A program made the position numbers and the translations under genes. A stretch of 64,000 nucleotides of DNA. Source: Angelakisella massiliensis (GTDB lineage Bacteria > Bacillota > Clostridia > Oscillospirales > Ruminococcaceae). The first letter of the stretch is position 1; every line of letters starts with the position of its first letter. Under the pieces are notes generated by a model. The model saw only the letters and a list, made by a program, of their open reading frames with translations, searched no databases and was not told where the DNA came from. The stretch covers positions 2,837,668-2,901,667 of the forward strand of contig NZ_LT629945.1 of the NCBI RefSeq assembly GCF_900104675.1. The letters run 5' to 3'. This document shows positions 1 to 7,680 of this stretch, piece by piece.

Positions 1-249
1 AGTACGTATATAGCTTCCAATATTTATCTGGAACATCTGTGGTATGGCGGGTAAGTTTTATTAAGACACTGTTTACTTTTGGTTTAGGATGAAAGCATTC
101 CGCTGGCAGCTTAAGCAATTGCTGAATCGAGACTTGAGTGTGCAAGAGCAACCCTAGTGTTCGGTGAATATCCAAGGTACGCTTGTAGAATCCTTCTTCA
201 ACAATCAGATAGATGTCAGACGCATGGCTTTCAAAAACCACTTTTTTAA
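1..249 (-). pseudogene. erm(B): erm(B) 23S rRNA methyltransferase fragment, 5' part missing
   Basis: On the minus strand this stretch translates without stops into about 82 residues that I recognise as the middle of ErmB, including [20 protein letters not shown] and [19 protein letters not shown]. They correspond to roughly residues 111-192 of the 245-residue protein. ErmB dimethylates 23S rRNA A2058 and gives macrolide-lincosamide-streptogramin B resistance. The N-terminal half with the SAM-binding motifs is absent: the reading frame runs straight into the terminal repeat of an IS5-like element at 250. The C-terminal end lies beyond the window start. The DNA beyond the other end of the IS does not continue erm(B), so this is a remnant or a chimeric junction, not a simple insertion. 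Its AT-rich codon use differs from the core genes and points to recent transfer. No activity is expected. Confidence 0.9.
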
Positions 250-1382
250 GGCAATACCGCATAAATGCCACAATCCGCATTATACAACAGGTGCCAAGTA
301 AAAACTGTGGATAACCTCGGAAGTTTTTGTCCGCAAAGGCGCACTAACTCAAGCTGCCAGACAGGGTCTGTCAGCCAGAATCAGATTTGCTAACGCAAAC
401 ATGATATTGAATTTGGCTTGCTGCTTTTCAAGCCCTCGGTATCGTGTTTTTCGAAAACGCAGCTGCTTCTTAACGACACCGAATACATGCTCTACTTTTG
501 CCCGGACGGAAGATTTCGCCCGTTCCGCTTTCTTTGCTGCGTACTGTCCGCTTTTGCTCAGTTTCTTCATCTGCGATGGACGACGATTGATCTTGTACTT
601 GATTTTCCGGCCAGCTTTGTTTCGGACTACGGCATCTTCGCGCTTACCTGCGCCGAGATAACCGCTGTCTCCATAGACTGTTTCTTCCTCTCCCGTCAAC
701 AATTTCGGCACTTCCGCAACGTCGTGGACATTTGCCGGTGTGGCTTCCACTGTGTGAACCAGTCCGCTGTCCTTGTCCACGCCGATATGTGCTTTGTACC
801 CAAAGTGCCAGGTGTTGCCCTTCTTGACCTGATGGGCATCCGGATCCCGTTTCTTTTCCTTATTCTTGGTAGAAGAGGGGGCGGAAATGATGGTGGAATC
901 TACAATGGTGCCCTTTTTCAGAATGAGGCCACGTTCCATGAGCGCAGCTACCACCTGAGCGAACAACTTTTCCTGCAGTCCGTTCTTGATCAGCAAGTTC
1001 CGGAACCGGCCAAGGGTATCCCCGTCCGGAACCTGGTTGCTGGAATCGACACCGCAGAACTCCGAAAATGCGCGGCTGTCGATGGCTTCTGCCACTGTGG
1101 CCTCATCACTCAGGTCATAGAGGTTTTGCAGCAGATACAGTCGGAGCATGATCTCCAGCGGATAGGGTTTGTTGCCGCGCTCTCCTTTGTAATAGCACGG
1201 CTGAATCATGGCAAGCCATTCCTTCCACGGGACAATCCGTTCAATCTGACTGAGAAATTCCTTTTTCTTCGTCCGCACCTGTGCCAATTCGTCACTGAAT
1301 GCGGAAATCGTCATCTGTTTATCCATAGGTTTATTATATCACACTTGGCGGTATCTGGCACTTTTTTCTGTGCGGTATTGCC
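250..1382 (-). mobile_element. IS5-family insertion sequence
   Basis: The element is about 1.13 kb. It is bounded by inverted repeats GGCAATACCGCA (250-261) and TGCGGTATTGCC (1371-1382), and contains one transposase gene on the minus strand. The identity extends outward by TAA on each side. The left flank is TTAA, which fits the YTAR target typical of IS5-group elements, but the right flank is TTAT. The two flanks are therefore not a clean 4-bp target duplication. Together with the missing half of erm(B), this suggests recombination between two IS copies, an adjacent deletion, or an assembly join across a repeated IS. Confidence 0.85.
349..1326 (-). CDS. IS5-family DDE transposase
   Basis: This 325-residue protein closely follows IS5-group transposases. 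It has an N-terminal helical region with RPYPLE-like KPYPLEIMLRLYLLQ (residues 54-68). The DDE core follows: GTIVDSTIISAPSSTKNKEKKRDPD (first Asp, near 143), YGDSGYLGAGKRE (second Asp, near 219) and RAKVEHVFGVVKKQLRF with the catalytic Glu near 281. Length is normal for the group (about 320-340), and no frameshift or internal stop is seen, so it looks intact. It is the only gene of the element and starts about 55 bp inside the right terminal repeat. It catalyses cut-and-paste transposition of the surrounding IS. The identification is firm; the exact IS name is not known to me. Confidence 0.93.
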   Translation of the reverse strand: MDKQMTISAFSDELAQVRTKKKEFLSQIERIVPWKEWLAMIQPCYYKGERGNKPYPLEIMLRLYLLQNLYDLSDEATVAEAIDSRAFSEFCGVDSSNQVPDGDTLGRFRNLLIKNGLQEKLFAQVVAALMERGLILKKGTIVDSTIISAPSSTKNKEKKRDPDAHQVKKGNTWHFGYKAHIGVDKDSGLVHTVEATPANVHDVAEVPKLLTGEEETVYGDSGYLGAGKREDAVVRNKAGRKIKYKINRRPSQMKKLSKSGQYAAKKAERAKSSVRAKVEHVFGVVKKQLRFRKTRYRGLEKQQAKFNIMFALANLILADRPCLAA

Positions 1383-1545
1383 TTATATCAAAGGCATCCT
1401 ACAGCAACAAGAGCCGGAAATCAGTTTTATCCAAGCTCCCCAACAGCTGCCCGCATTTTCATCCCCGCAGCACAGATGAACTTTCACCAAACACCATACT
1501 TTTAAACAAAATAATTCATATTTTTCTATTTTTTTCAAATAATTG

Positions 1546-1574
1546 TTGAATTTCCATTTTATGTATGTTATAAA
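1546..1574 (+). promoter_or_regulatory. Sigma-A type promoter for the small gene at 1596
   Basis: TTGAAT (1546-1551) and TATAAA (1569-1574) are separated by 17 bp. A strong ribosome-binding site AAGGAGG (about 1581-1587) follows, ahead of the ATG at 1596. Confidence 0.6.
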
Positions 1575-1595
1575 TAAGAAAAAGGAGGTTTTAAA

Positions 1596-1925
1596 ATGCA
1601 CGAAAATATCACAAAGTATCTGGACTTTTTCAGTAAAAACACCCTATCCAAAGAAGAGCTTCAGGAACAAATCAATTTGTTTGTCCGGGATTTTTCCCAA
1701 TCTGAGTTCATGAATCCCGACGCAATGGACATCATGGGTATGCGCGGCTGGGCAACCAGATCCGCTCTGCAAAATGCCATCCCTACTATGTCCGCTGAAG
1801 ATGCGTGCGCCTGCATTTCCGCTTTTGTCGTGCAGGAAAGCTTCTTCCAGGGAATTGTGCTGGATCAAATCCAGCAGGGCATCCTCCCCCGTATTTTGGA
1901 ACGCTTGAAAGAACTGGATGGCTGA
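1596..1925 (+). CDS. Hypothetical protein, 109 residues
   Basis: I do not recognise this family. The start is secure: an AAGGAGG box lies about 8 bases before the ATG, a good promoter stands upstream and a hairpin terminator follows, so it appears to be a single-gene unit. The protein is acidic and probably helical. It has no signal peptide, membrane segment or metal-binding cysteine pattern. It contains a conspicuous MNPDAMDIMGMRGWATRSAL stretch in the middle and a C-terminal helix ILPRILERLKEL. It is the first chromosomal gene after the IS5-like element, so its native upstream neighbour may have been lost. A cytosolic accessory or stress protein is conceivable, but nothing visible supports a function. 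Confidence 0.7.
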   Translation: MHENITKYLDFFSKNTLSKEELQEQINLFVRDFSQSEFMNPDAMDIMGMRGWATRSALQNAIPTMSAEDACACISAFVVQESFFQGIVLDQIQQGILPRILERLKELDG

Positions 1926-1948
1926 ATCACTCTTGCATATCGCACATG

Positions 1949-1986
1949 AAACCGCAGTGGGATTTCCCTCGGCGGTTTTCATTTTT
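1949..1986 (+). terminator. Rho-independent terminator
   Basis: AAACCGC and GCGGTTTT form a stem 23 bases after the stop of the 109-residue gene, followed by a T-rich run (TTTTCATTTTTAT). Confidence 0.7.
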
Positions 1987-2031
1987 ATAAGCCCGATATC
2001 TGTACCCAAAACAAGAAATCTTAAAACGCCA

Positions 2032-2060
2032 TTGACACAAGCTACAAGATATAGTATTAT
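2032..2060 (+). promoter_or_regulatory. Promoter of the nrdDG riboswitch leader
   Basis: TTGACA (2032-2037) and TATTAT (2055-2060) are separated by 17 bp. Transcription would begin near 2067, about 35 bases before the first paired element of the cobalamin riboswitch. Confidence 0.7.
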
Positions 2061-2103
2061 ATCCCTGCAAAGTCAAAAATAAATTCAATATCTTGTGATA
2101 CTG

Positions 2104-2289
2104 CATCGGTGCCTCTCCCTTTGCCGGGAGGGGCCGAAAGAGGGAAGCGGGTGAAAATCCCGCGCGGTCCCGCCGCCGTATGGAAGCAAACAGGCTCTTT
2201 GAGATCCTGTTCCCTGCCCGCTATCACGCCACTGGGAATCCTCCCGGGAAGGCGCGGGCAGCGGTCCAAAGCCGGAATACCTGCCGATG
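2104..2289 (+). ncRNA. Cobalamin (B12) riboswitch
   Basis: The leader carries the conserved blocks of the cobalamin aptamer in order. GCCGAAAGAGGGAAGCGGGTG is followed by AAAATCCCGCGCGGTCCCGC (2130-2175 region), then GCCACTGGGAATCC, CCGGGAAGGC, and AAGCCGGAATACCTGCC near 2270-2284. Closing stem P1 pairs CATCGG (2104-2109) with CCGATG (2284-2289). An intrinsic terminator follows at 2332-2362 and nrdD starts at 2422. Adenosylcobalamin binding is therefore expected to favour termination and switch nrdDG off. This control is known for B12-independent ribonucleotide reductases in genomes that also carry the B12-dependent NrdJ; NrdJ itself is not in this window. Confidence 0.93.
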
Positions 2290-2331
2290 TATGCCGCCGC
2301 CACGGAGTATGGCGAGGAGCGGGCTAGCGAT

Positions 2332-2362
2332 GCGCGTGCCTGTCCCGGGCCGCGCTTTTTTT
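2332..2362 (+). terminator. Riboswitch expression-platform terminator
   Basis: GCGCG-T-GCC pairs with GGC-CGCGC (one bulged T) and is followed by seven T residues (2356-2362). It lies between the B12 aptamer and nrdD, consistent with ligand-dependent transcription termination. Confidence 0.75.
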
Positions 2363-2421
2363 GTGTCCGGGTGCACAACAGCCGTCCTTCACAGGGTAGC
2401 CGGAGAAAGGAAGATGCTGTC

Positions 2422-4524
2422 ATGTCAACAATCCAGTCCATCCGTAAACGCAGTGGTGAAGTAGTCCCCTTTACCCCTGAAAAAATCACCAGAGCTATTT
2501 TTAAAGCTGCCAATGCCGTAGGGGGCAATGACTGGGAACGTTCAGAGGAGCTGTGCCGCCAGGTGGTGGAAATGGCCGAGGAACGTTACCCTGCGGGTAC
2601 AGTGGAAGTGGAGCAGATCCAGGACCTGGTGGAAAAAGTCCTCATCGAGAACGGACACGCCCGTACTGCCAAAGCCTACATCCTCTACCGTGAAAAACGC
2701 CGGGGAGCCCGGGAGGCCAACGCTCTCATCGGCGCCACCATTGAAATGTTCTCCAGCTATATGGAGGACATGGACTGGCGGGTGAAGGAAAACGCCAACG
2801 CTCAAAAATCCATCAACGGTATGAACAATTATATCCGGGAAACCTTTACCAAGCAGTATTGGCTCCATGAGATCTACCCGGAGGAAATCCGCAAGGCTCA
2901 CCTCTCCGGTGACCTCCATCTTCACGACCTGGGCTTCTTCGGGCCTTACTGCGCCGGGTGGGACCTGCGGCAGCTGCTGATGCTGGGCTTCGGTGGCGTT
3001 CCCGGCAAGGTGGAATCCAAGCCTGCCAAGCATCTCCGCTCTTTCCTGGGGCAGATCGTCAACTCTACCTTCACCACCCAGGGAGAAACCGCCGGAGCCC
3101 AGGCCTGGTCCTCTTTTGATACCTACTGCGCACCCTTTATCCGCTATGATAAGCTGGATTATACCGCTGTCAAGCAAGCCCTCCAGGAGTTTGTCTTTAA
3201 CCTCAATGTCCCCACCCGGGTGGGCTTCCAGTGCCCTTTCTCCAACCTCACCTTTGATCTGGTTCCTCCCAGAACACTGCGGGATCAAAAGGTCATCATC
3301 GGCGGAGCAGTGATGGAGGAGTGCTATGGTGATTTTCAGGCGGAAATGGATCTGCTGAACACCGCCTTCTGTGATGTGATGATGGAAGGCGACAAACAGG
3401 GACGGGTCTTCACCTTCCCTATTCCCACCATCAACGTCACCAATGAGTTCCAATGGGACAGCCCTGTGGTGGACAAATTTATGGAGATCACCTGCAAGTA
3501 CGGTATCCCCTATTTTTCCAACTACGTCAACTCCGACCTCTCCCCGGAAGACGCCTTGTCCATGTGCTGCCGCCTGCGTCTGGATACCAAGGAGCTGCGG
3601 AAACGGGGCGGCGGACTGTTTGGTTCCAATCCCCTCACCGGCTCTATCGGTGTGGTGACCCTCAACCTGCCTCGGGCAGCCTATCTCGCCCGGGACAAAG
3701 AGGACTATAAAGCCCGTCTCCGCAAGCTGGTGGATATCGCCAAAAACAGTCTGGAGATCAAACGAAAAACCATTGAAGAGCAAACAGCCAATGGGATGTA
3801 CCCCTATTCCGCCCACTATCTGGAGGATGTGAAAGCCCGCACCGGCAGCTATTGGTACAACCATTTCAATACCATCGGCCTGGTAGGGATGAATGAAGCC
3901 TGCCTCAATTTTCTGGGCAAGGATCTGACCACCCCTGAAGGACAAGCTTTCGGTCTGGAGACGCTGGACTATCTTCGGGAGCTGATTTCCGCCATTCAGG
4001 AAGAAACAGGCCATTTCTACAACCTGGAGGCCACCCCCGCCGAGGGCACCAGCTATCGTCTGGCCCAGCTGGACAAGGACCGGTATCCGGAGATCATTAC
4101 CGCCGGAGAGGAGGTTCCCTATTATACCAACTCCACCCAGCTGCCGGTGGGCTTCACTGACGACATTTTCGAGACCCTGGATCTTCAGGATGAGCTGCAG
4201 TGCAAATACACCGGGGGCACTGTCCTGCATCTCTATCTGGGAGAGCAGATTCGGGATATCGAAGTGGCTAAAAAGCTGCTGCGCCGTGCCTTCCAAAACT
4301 ACAAGCTTCCTTATCTTTCCCTGACACCCACCTTCTCCGTCTGCCCGGAGCATGGGTATATTTCCGGCGAGCACTTTACCTGCCCCACCTGCGGACATGA
4401 GGCGGAGGTTTGGACCAGAGTAGTGGGTTATCTGAGACCGGTACAGAATTTTCATAAAGGCAAAGCGGAAGAATACCGCCTGAGGAAGAAATATATTCTT
4501 CCCTGGGAGGAGGAAGCAGTATGA
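2422..4524 (+). CDS. nrdD: Anaerobic (class III) ribonucleoside-triphosphate reductase
   Basis: NrdD reduces ribonucleoside triphosphates to deoxyribonucleotides with a glycyl radical made by NrdG. The 700-residue product opens with an ATP-cone regulatory domain (about 1-95, KRSGEVVPFTPEKITRAIFK). The glycyl-radical barrel follows. The C-terminus holds the zinc site CPEH...CPTC (Cys641, His644, Cys654, Cys657) and the radical loop RVVGYLRPVQNFHKGK with Gly669. I chose ATG 2422 because GAAAGGAAG precedes it and the first residues match the family. The open frame extends upstream to 2287, but that part lies inside the riboswitch and its terminator. It overlaps nrdG by four bases (ATGA). Expression is predicted to be repressed by B12 through the leader. 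Confidence 0.97.
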   Translation: MSTIQSIRKRSGEVVPFTPEKITRAIFKAANAVGGNDWERSEELCRQVVEMAEERYPAGTVEVEQIQDLVEKVLIENGHARTAKAYILYREKRRGAREANALIGATIEMFSSYMEDMDWRVKENANAQKSINGMNNYIRETFTKQYWLHEIYPEEIRKAHLSGDLHLHDLGFFGPYCAGWDLRQLLMLGFGGVPGKVESKPAKHLRSFLGQIVNSTFTTQGETAGAQAWSSFDTYCAPFIRYDKLDYTAVKQALQEFVFNLNVPTRVGFQCPFSNLTFDLVPPRTLRDQKVIIGGAVMEECYGDFQAEMDLLNTAFCDVMMEGDKQGRVFTFPIPTINVTNEFQWDSPVVDKFMEITCKYGIPYFSNYVNSDLSPEDALSMCCRLRLDTKELRKRGGGLFGSNPLTGSIGVVTLNLPRAAYLARDKEDYKARLRKLVDIAKNSLEIKRKTIEEQTANGMYPYSAHYLEDVKARTGSYWYNHFNTIGLVGMNEACLNFLGKDLTTPEGQAFGLETLDYLRELISAIQEETGHFYNLEATPAEGTSYRLAQLDKDRYPEIITAGEEVPYYTNSTQLPVGFTDDIFETLDLQDELQCKYTGGTVLHLYLGEQIRDIEVAKKLLRRAFQNYKLPYLSLTPTFSVCPEHGYISGEHFTCPTCGHEAEVWTRVVGYLRPVQNFHKGKAEEYRLRKKYILPWEEEAV

Positions 4525-5216
4525 TCTTCGGCGGGCTGCAAAAGGTGAGCACCATTGATTTCCCTGGTAATCTCAGCTGCGTGGCCTTTGTTCGAGGATG
4601 CGATCTGGACTGCTTCTACTGCCACAACCGGGAACTGCTGTCCCCCGGTGAAGGAGAACTGACCAGTGGGGAGGTTCTGGACTTTCTCCGCCGCCGTCAG
4701 GGACTGCTGGACGGCATTGTGGTCAGCGGCGGAGAACCCACCCTCTACAGTGATCTGACGGATTTTCTCAAGCAGGTGAAGGCTCTGGGCTTCCAGATCA
4801 AACTGGACACCAACGGGCAGCATCCGGAAGTGGTGCAGGCCTTGATACAGCAGCGGTTGGTGGATTATGTGGCGGTGGACTGGAAAGCCCTGCCCCAGCA
4901 CTGCCTGGAAGTAACAGGTCGGGAGAACGCATGGGAAAAAGCCCGGCAAACCATCCTTTTGCTGATGGATGAGAAAACTGCCTTCGAGGCCCGCACCACC
5001 CTCTACCCTGGCCTGACCCGGGGAGAACTGCTGGAACTTGCATCCCTGCTGCCGCCGCTGCCCCGGTACCGTATAAACTTTTTTCATCAGCCGCCTGAAT
5101 TTCGTCCTGAGGATCAGCAAAGACTGGAGCTGCCCTGCCTGAGTAAAAAAGATCTGGCAGCTATTGAAACTGCGATCCGCAGCTTTCAGCCTGGTTTGAT
5201 CTGGCAGCGGGACTGA
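4521..5216 (+). CDS. nrdG: Anaerobic ribonucleotide reductase activating protein (radical SAM)
   Basis: NrdG uses a [4Fe-4S] cluster and S-adenosylmethionine to place the glycyl radical on NrdD. The 231-residue protein has the radical-SAM signature GCDLDCFYCHN (Cys27, Cys31, Cys34) and a glycine-rich SGGEPTL loop that contacts SAM. The CxxxCxxC spacing and KLDTNG segment fit the NrdG/pyruvate-formate-lyase-activase-like group; this version is longer than the roughly 155-residue E. coli NrdG, as is usual in Clostridia. Its ATG overlaps the nrdD stop (ATGA), so the two are translationally coupled and share the B12-controlled transcript. Repeat locus A begins just downstream. Confidence 0.95.
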   Translation: MIFGGLQKVSTIDFPGNLSCVAFVRGCDLDCFYCHNRELLSPGEGELTSGEVLDFLRRRQGLLDGIVVSGGEPTLYSDLTDFLKQVKALGFQIKLDTNGQHPEVVQALIQQRLVDYVAVDWKALPQHCLEVTGRENAWEKARQTILLLMDEKTAFEARTTLYPGLTRGELLELASLLPPLPRYRINFFHQPPEFRPEDQQRLELPCLSKKDLAAIETAIRSFQPGLIWQRD

Positions 5217-5289
5217 TTCCTTTCTGACACGTATCCCGCTTTTTATACTTTTGCTTGTCTTTTAAAACAGTTTTCTCTACAGTCCAAAA

Positions 5290-5562
5290 CCTTCCCGAAA
5301 CTATGATGATTCGGGAAGGTGAGCGTGTCGAAAAAGTTCGACACGCTTCCAGGGGGTATCCCATACCCCCTGGATACGCCGCCTGGTTCCTGACGAAACC
5401 GGCGGCGATACCCCCGGTTCCGCGCCCCGGTGGGCGCGGGTCGTGGTATAAAAATCAGGCACATGTCCTGATTTTTATGATTTTGAACTTTATTTTTTCC
5501 TGGAAACAGGTTTTTCTACAAGCTGACCTTCCCGAGCCTATAATGATTCGGGAAGGTTTTTT
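5290..5562 (+). repeat. Hairpin repeat element, locus A, between duplicated terminators
   Basis: The core at 5321-5478 has five successive hairpins. H1 is GCGTGTCGAA/TTCGACACGC (5323-5346). H2 is CCAGGGGGTAT/ATACCCCCTGG (5349-5373). H3 is GCCGCC-GGTT/AACC-GGCGGC (about 5378-5408). H4 is CGCGCCC/GGGCGCG nested in ATACC/GGTAT (about 5408-5450). H5 is ATAAAAATCAGG/CCTGATTTTTAT (5449-5478). An AT-rich tail ending TTTTTCTACA (5479-5526) follows. The unit is flanked by two near-identical hairpins, CCTTCCCGAA...TTCGGGAAGG (5290-5319) and CCTTCCCGA...TCGGGAAGG then TTTTTT (5527-5562). It lies 70 bp beyond nrdG and runs in the same direction. Confidence 0.9.
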
Positions 5563-5878
5563 AGTTTATTTAAAGTTGCTTTGAGAAAATTTCCTCAAGA
5601 GCTTCCTTTCTCTGTAACGGAGCTATTGTGCTGAAGTCAAAAGAAATCTTTTACTGAAAAAAATCTTTATTGGTTTTGGCGGAACATTTTGAGGACAAAT
5701 TTTCAATAAAATCCACACGGTCCTGAACACTTTCTATCCTTTGGAGCGCTGTAAAAGGATTCCCGGATTTACTCATCTTTTTATTTGATGGTTCCAAAAT
5801 TCAAAAATTCTTGAGGATTTTTCACTGCTCCTGTGCTATCATAAACGCCACATCTTCTTTGGAAAAGGAGGAACGGCC
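5563..5878. other. AT-rich spacer without recognisable gene
   Basis: Between repeat locus A and the metallophosphoesterase I see no credible coding frame or RNA gene. It presumably holds the promoter of the downstream gene, but no clear -35/-10 pair stood out. Confidence 0.4.
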
Positions 5879-6724
5879 TTGACAAGAAAAAGATGGAAAA
5901 AGCGGTTATTGTTTTTCCTTATGGCTCTGATTCTGCTGCCTGTGCTTCTTTTGGGCTGGGCTCGTTATATAGAACCTCACCTTCTCTTGGTGACCCATCT
6001 GAAAGCGGATACAGGACAAACCGGCGCTCAATGTCGTGTCGTTTTTTTCTCCGATACCCATTTCAGCTCCTCTTACGGCAAAGAGGAAGCCGCTGCTCTG
6101 GCTCAAAAAATCAATCAGCTGGAACCTGATATTGTGCTGTTCGGCGGCGATTTTCTGGATTCCTACGCCCGGGATCAGCAAACGCTGGAACTGGATGCAA
6201 TCTGCGAAGCATTGGACAGTATAAACGCTCCCGGAGGAAAATTCGCTGTATGGGGGAACCATGACTATGGCGGCGGAGCCTCCCGCGTCTATCCGGAGCT
6301 CATGGAGCAGTGTGGATTTACCCTCTTGAAAAACGAATACATCACATTGGAGGATTACTCTGTCACCATTATTGGCTGTGACGATGTGATGCTGGGCTCC
6401 CGCACCATGCAGCAGCTGCCGGAAGACGGAAACTTTCATCTGGTATTGGCTCATGAGCCAGCCAGTCTCGGTCTTTTGGATGGCAGTGCAGAAGGTATCA
6501 TGCTGACCGGACACACCCATGGCGGACAAATTTATCTGCCTTTTTTGACAGAACAGGTCCTTCCTCCCGGTTCAGATGGGTATATTCGAGGGCTGTATGC
6601 GCAGGAAGAAACCCAGCTGCTCTCCAACGGATTGTATGTCAGCCGGGGAATCGGCACGACCCATCTTCCCCTGCGGCTTTTTAACCCTCCCGAAATCGTG
6701 GAACTGGAGCTTTCTCCAACCTAG
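5879..6724 (+). CDS. Membrane-anchored metallophosphoesterase (YkuE-like)
   Basis: This 281-residue calcineurin-like phosphoesterase begins with a basic stretch and one hydrophobic segment (about residues 9-28). That predicts an N-terminal membrane anchor with the catalytic domain outside the cytoplasm. The metal-binding motifs appear in order: FFSDTHF (Asp59, His61), FGGDFLD, WGNHDYGG, LAHEP and TGHTHGGQ. The order matches YkuE-type enzymes, some of which act on cell-envelope lipids or undecaprenyl phosphates; the substrate here is unknown. The start is TTG at 5879, about 8 bases after AAAAGGAGG. The ATG further in would remove part of the anchor. It appears to be a single gene. Confidence 0.88.
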   Translation: MTRKRWKKRLLFFLMALILLPVLLLGWARYIEPHLLLVTHLKADTGQTGAQCRVVFFSDTHFSSSYGKEEAAALAQKINQLEPDIVLFGGDFLDSYARDQQTLELDAICEALDSINAPGGKFAVWGNHDYGGGASRVYPELMEQCGFTLLKNEYITLEDYSVTIIGCDDVMLGSRTMQQLPEDGNFHLVLAHEPASLGLLDGSAEGIMLTGHTHGGQIYLPFLTEQVLPPGSDGYIRGLYAQEETQLLSNGLYVSRGIGTTHLPLRLFNPPEIVELELSPT

Positions 6725-6881
6725 AAAACACATGAACAATGGACAGACCTAGTATGTACTGCAAAGATGGACAACCAAAATACTTTCCTCGCGTTGCAAG
6801 GTTTTTGTATCACAACTGGCTCAAAGCCACATTCCTGATTTGTCCCTCTCCCCTCCTCCTTACACCATACATAACATTTCA

Positions 6882-6930
6882 AAATGGCCGGCAGCCTTTC
6901 CTGAAACGGAGGCTTCCGGCCATTGTTTTT
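6882..6930. terminator. Bidirectional terminator hairpin between the phosphoesterase and liv operon
   Basis: AATGGCCGG-AGCC pairs with GGCT-CCGGCCATT around a short loop and is followed by GTTTTT on the plus strand and TTTTGAAAT on the minus strand. It sits between convergent genes, so it can end both transcripts. Confidence 0.65.
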
Positions 6931-6974
6931 ACTTTTTGCCTAAAGAGAGATCATTTCTTTTTGAAGGGCTGGCG

Positions 6975-7676
6975 TCAGCCTCCCAAATAGGCTTTCTTTA
7001 CTGCTTCATCGTTGAGCAGCTCCGCACCGGTGCCGGTGGCGACGATTTTACCTGTCTCCAGCACATAGCCCCTGTGCGCCACCGAAAGAGCCATTTGCGC
7101 GTTCTGCTCCACCAACAGGATGGTAACGCCTGCGTGATTAAGCTCCTTGATGATATCAAAAATCTGCTCCACCAGAATGGGCGCCAAACCCATGGAGGGC
7201 TCATCCAGCATCAGCAGCCGCGGCTTGGACATCAGCGCCCGGCCCATTGCCAGCATCTGCTGTTCGCCGCCGGAAAGGGTACCGGCAATCTGCCGCCGCC
7301 GTTCTTCCAGCCGGGGGAAACGTTTGTAAACATCCGCCAGGCTGTCCGCCACCTCAGAGGCAGGGCGGGTAAAGGCGCCCATCTCCAGGTTTTCTTCCAC
7401 GGTCATCTGAAGAAAAACCCGCCGGCCTTCCGGCACATGAGCCAGACCGTGAGCCACCACCTGGAATGGAGGAACCCCTGCCAGGGACTTGCCCATAAAC
7501 TCAATGGAGCCGGTTGTGGAGCGGAGCAGACCGGAAATGGTCTGAAGGGTGGTAGACTTTCCCGCGCCATTGGCGCCGATGAGGGTAACGATTTCCCCGT
7601 CGTTTACATCAAAGGAAATATCCTTGATGGCATGGATGGCGCCGTAATAAACATTGATATCCTGTACTTTCAGCAT
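6975..7676 (-). CDS. livF: Branched-chain amino acid-type ABC transporter, ATP-binding protein LivF
   Basis: This 233-residue cytoplasmic ATPase is the last gene of the livKHMGF operon. It has Walker A GANGAGKST, the Q-loop, the ABC signature LSGGEQQMLAMGRAL, Walker B LLMLDEPSMGL and the H-loop. The length is normal for LivF. I placed the start at the ATG encoding MLKVQDINVYYG (7676), preceded by GGGAGG. A longer frame would begin inside livG. Only four bases separate it from the livG stop. With LivG it powers uptake through the LivH/LivM channel. The bidirectional hairpin at 6882-6930 ends the transcript. Confidence 0.95.
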   Translation of the reverse strand: MLKVQDINVYYGAIHAIKDISFDVNDGEIVTLIGANGAGKSTTLQTISGLLRSTTGSIEFMGKSLAGVPPFQVVAHGLAHVPEGRRVFLQMTVEENLEMGAFTRPASEVADSLADVYKRFPRLEERRRQIAGTLSGGEQQMLAMGRALMSKPRLLMLDEPSMGLAPILVEQIFDIIKELNHAGVTILLVEQNAQMALSVAHRGYVLETGKIVATGTGAELLNDEAVKKAYLGG

Positions 7677-7680
7677 GGCG

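Noticed and set aside
1383..1601. Minus-strand 72-codon frame next to the IS
   Set aside because: It crosses the promoter and ribosome-binding site of the 109-residue gene and has no recognisable sequence; it might be debris from the IS junction.
2287..2421. In-frame N-terminal extension of nrdD
   Set aside because: It lies inside the cobalamin riboswitch and its terminator, and the ATG at 2422 has its own ribosome-binding site and matches family starts.
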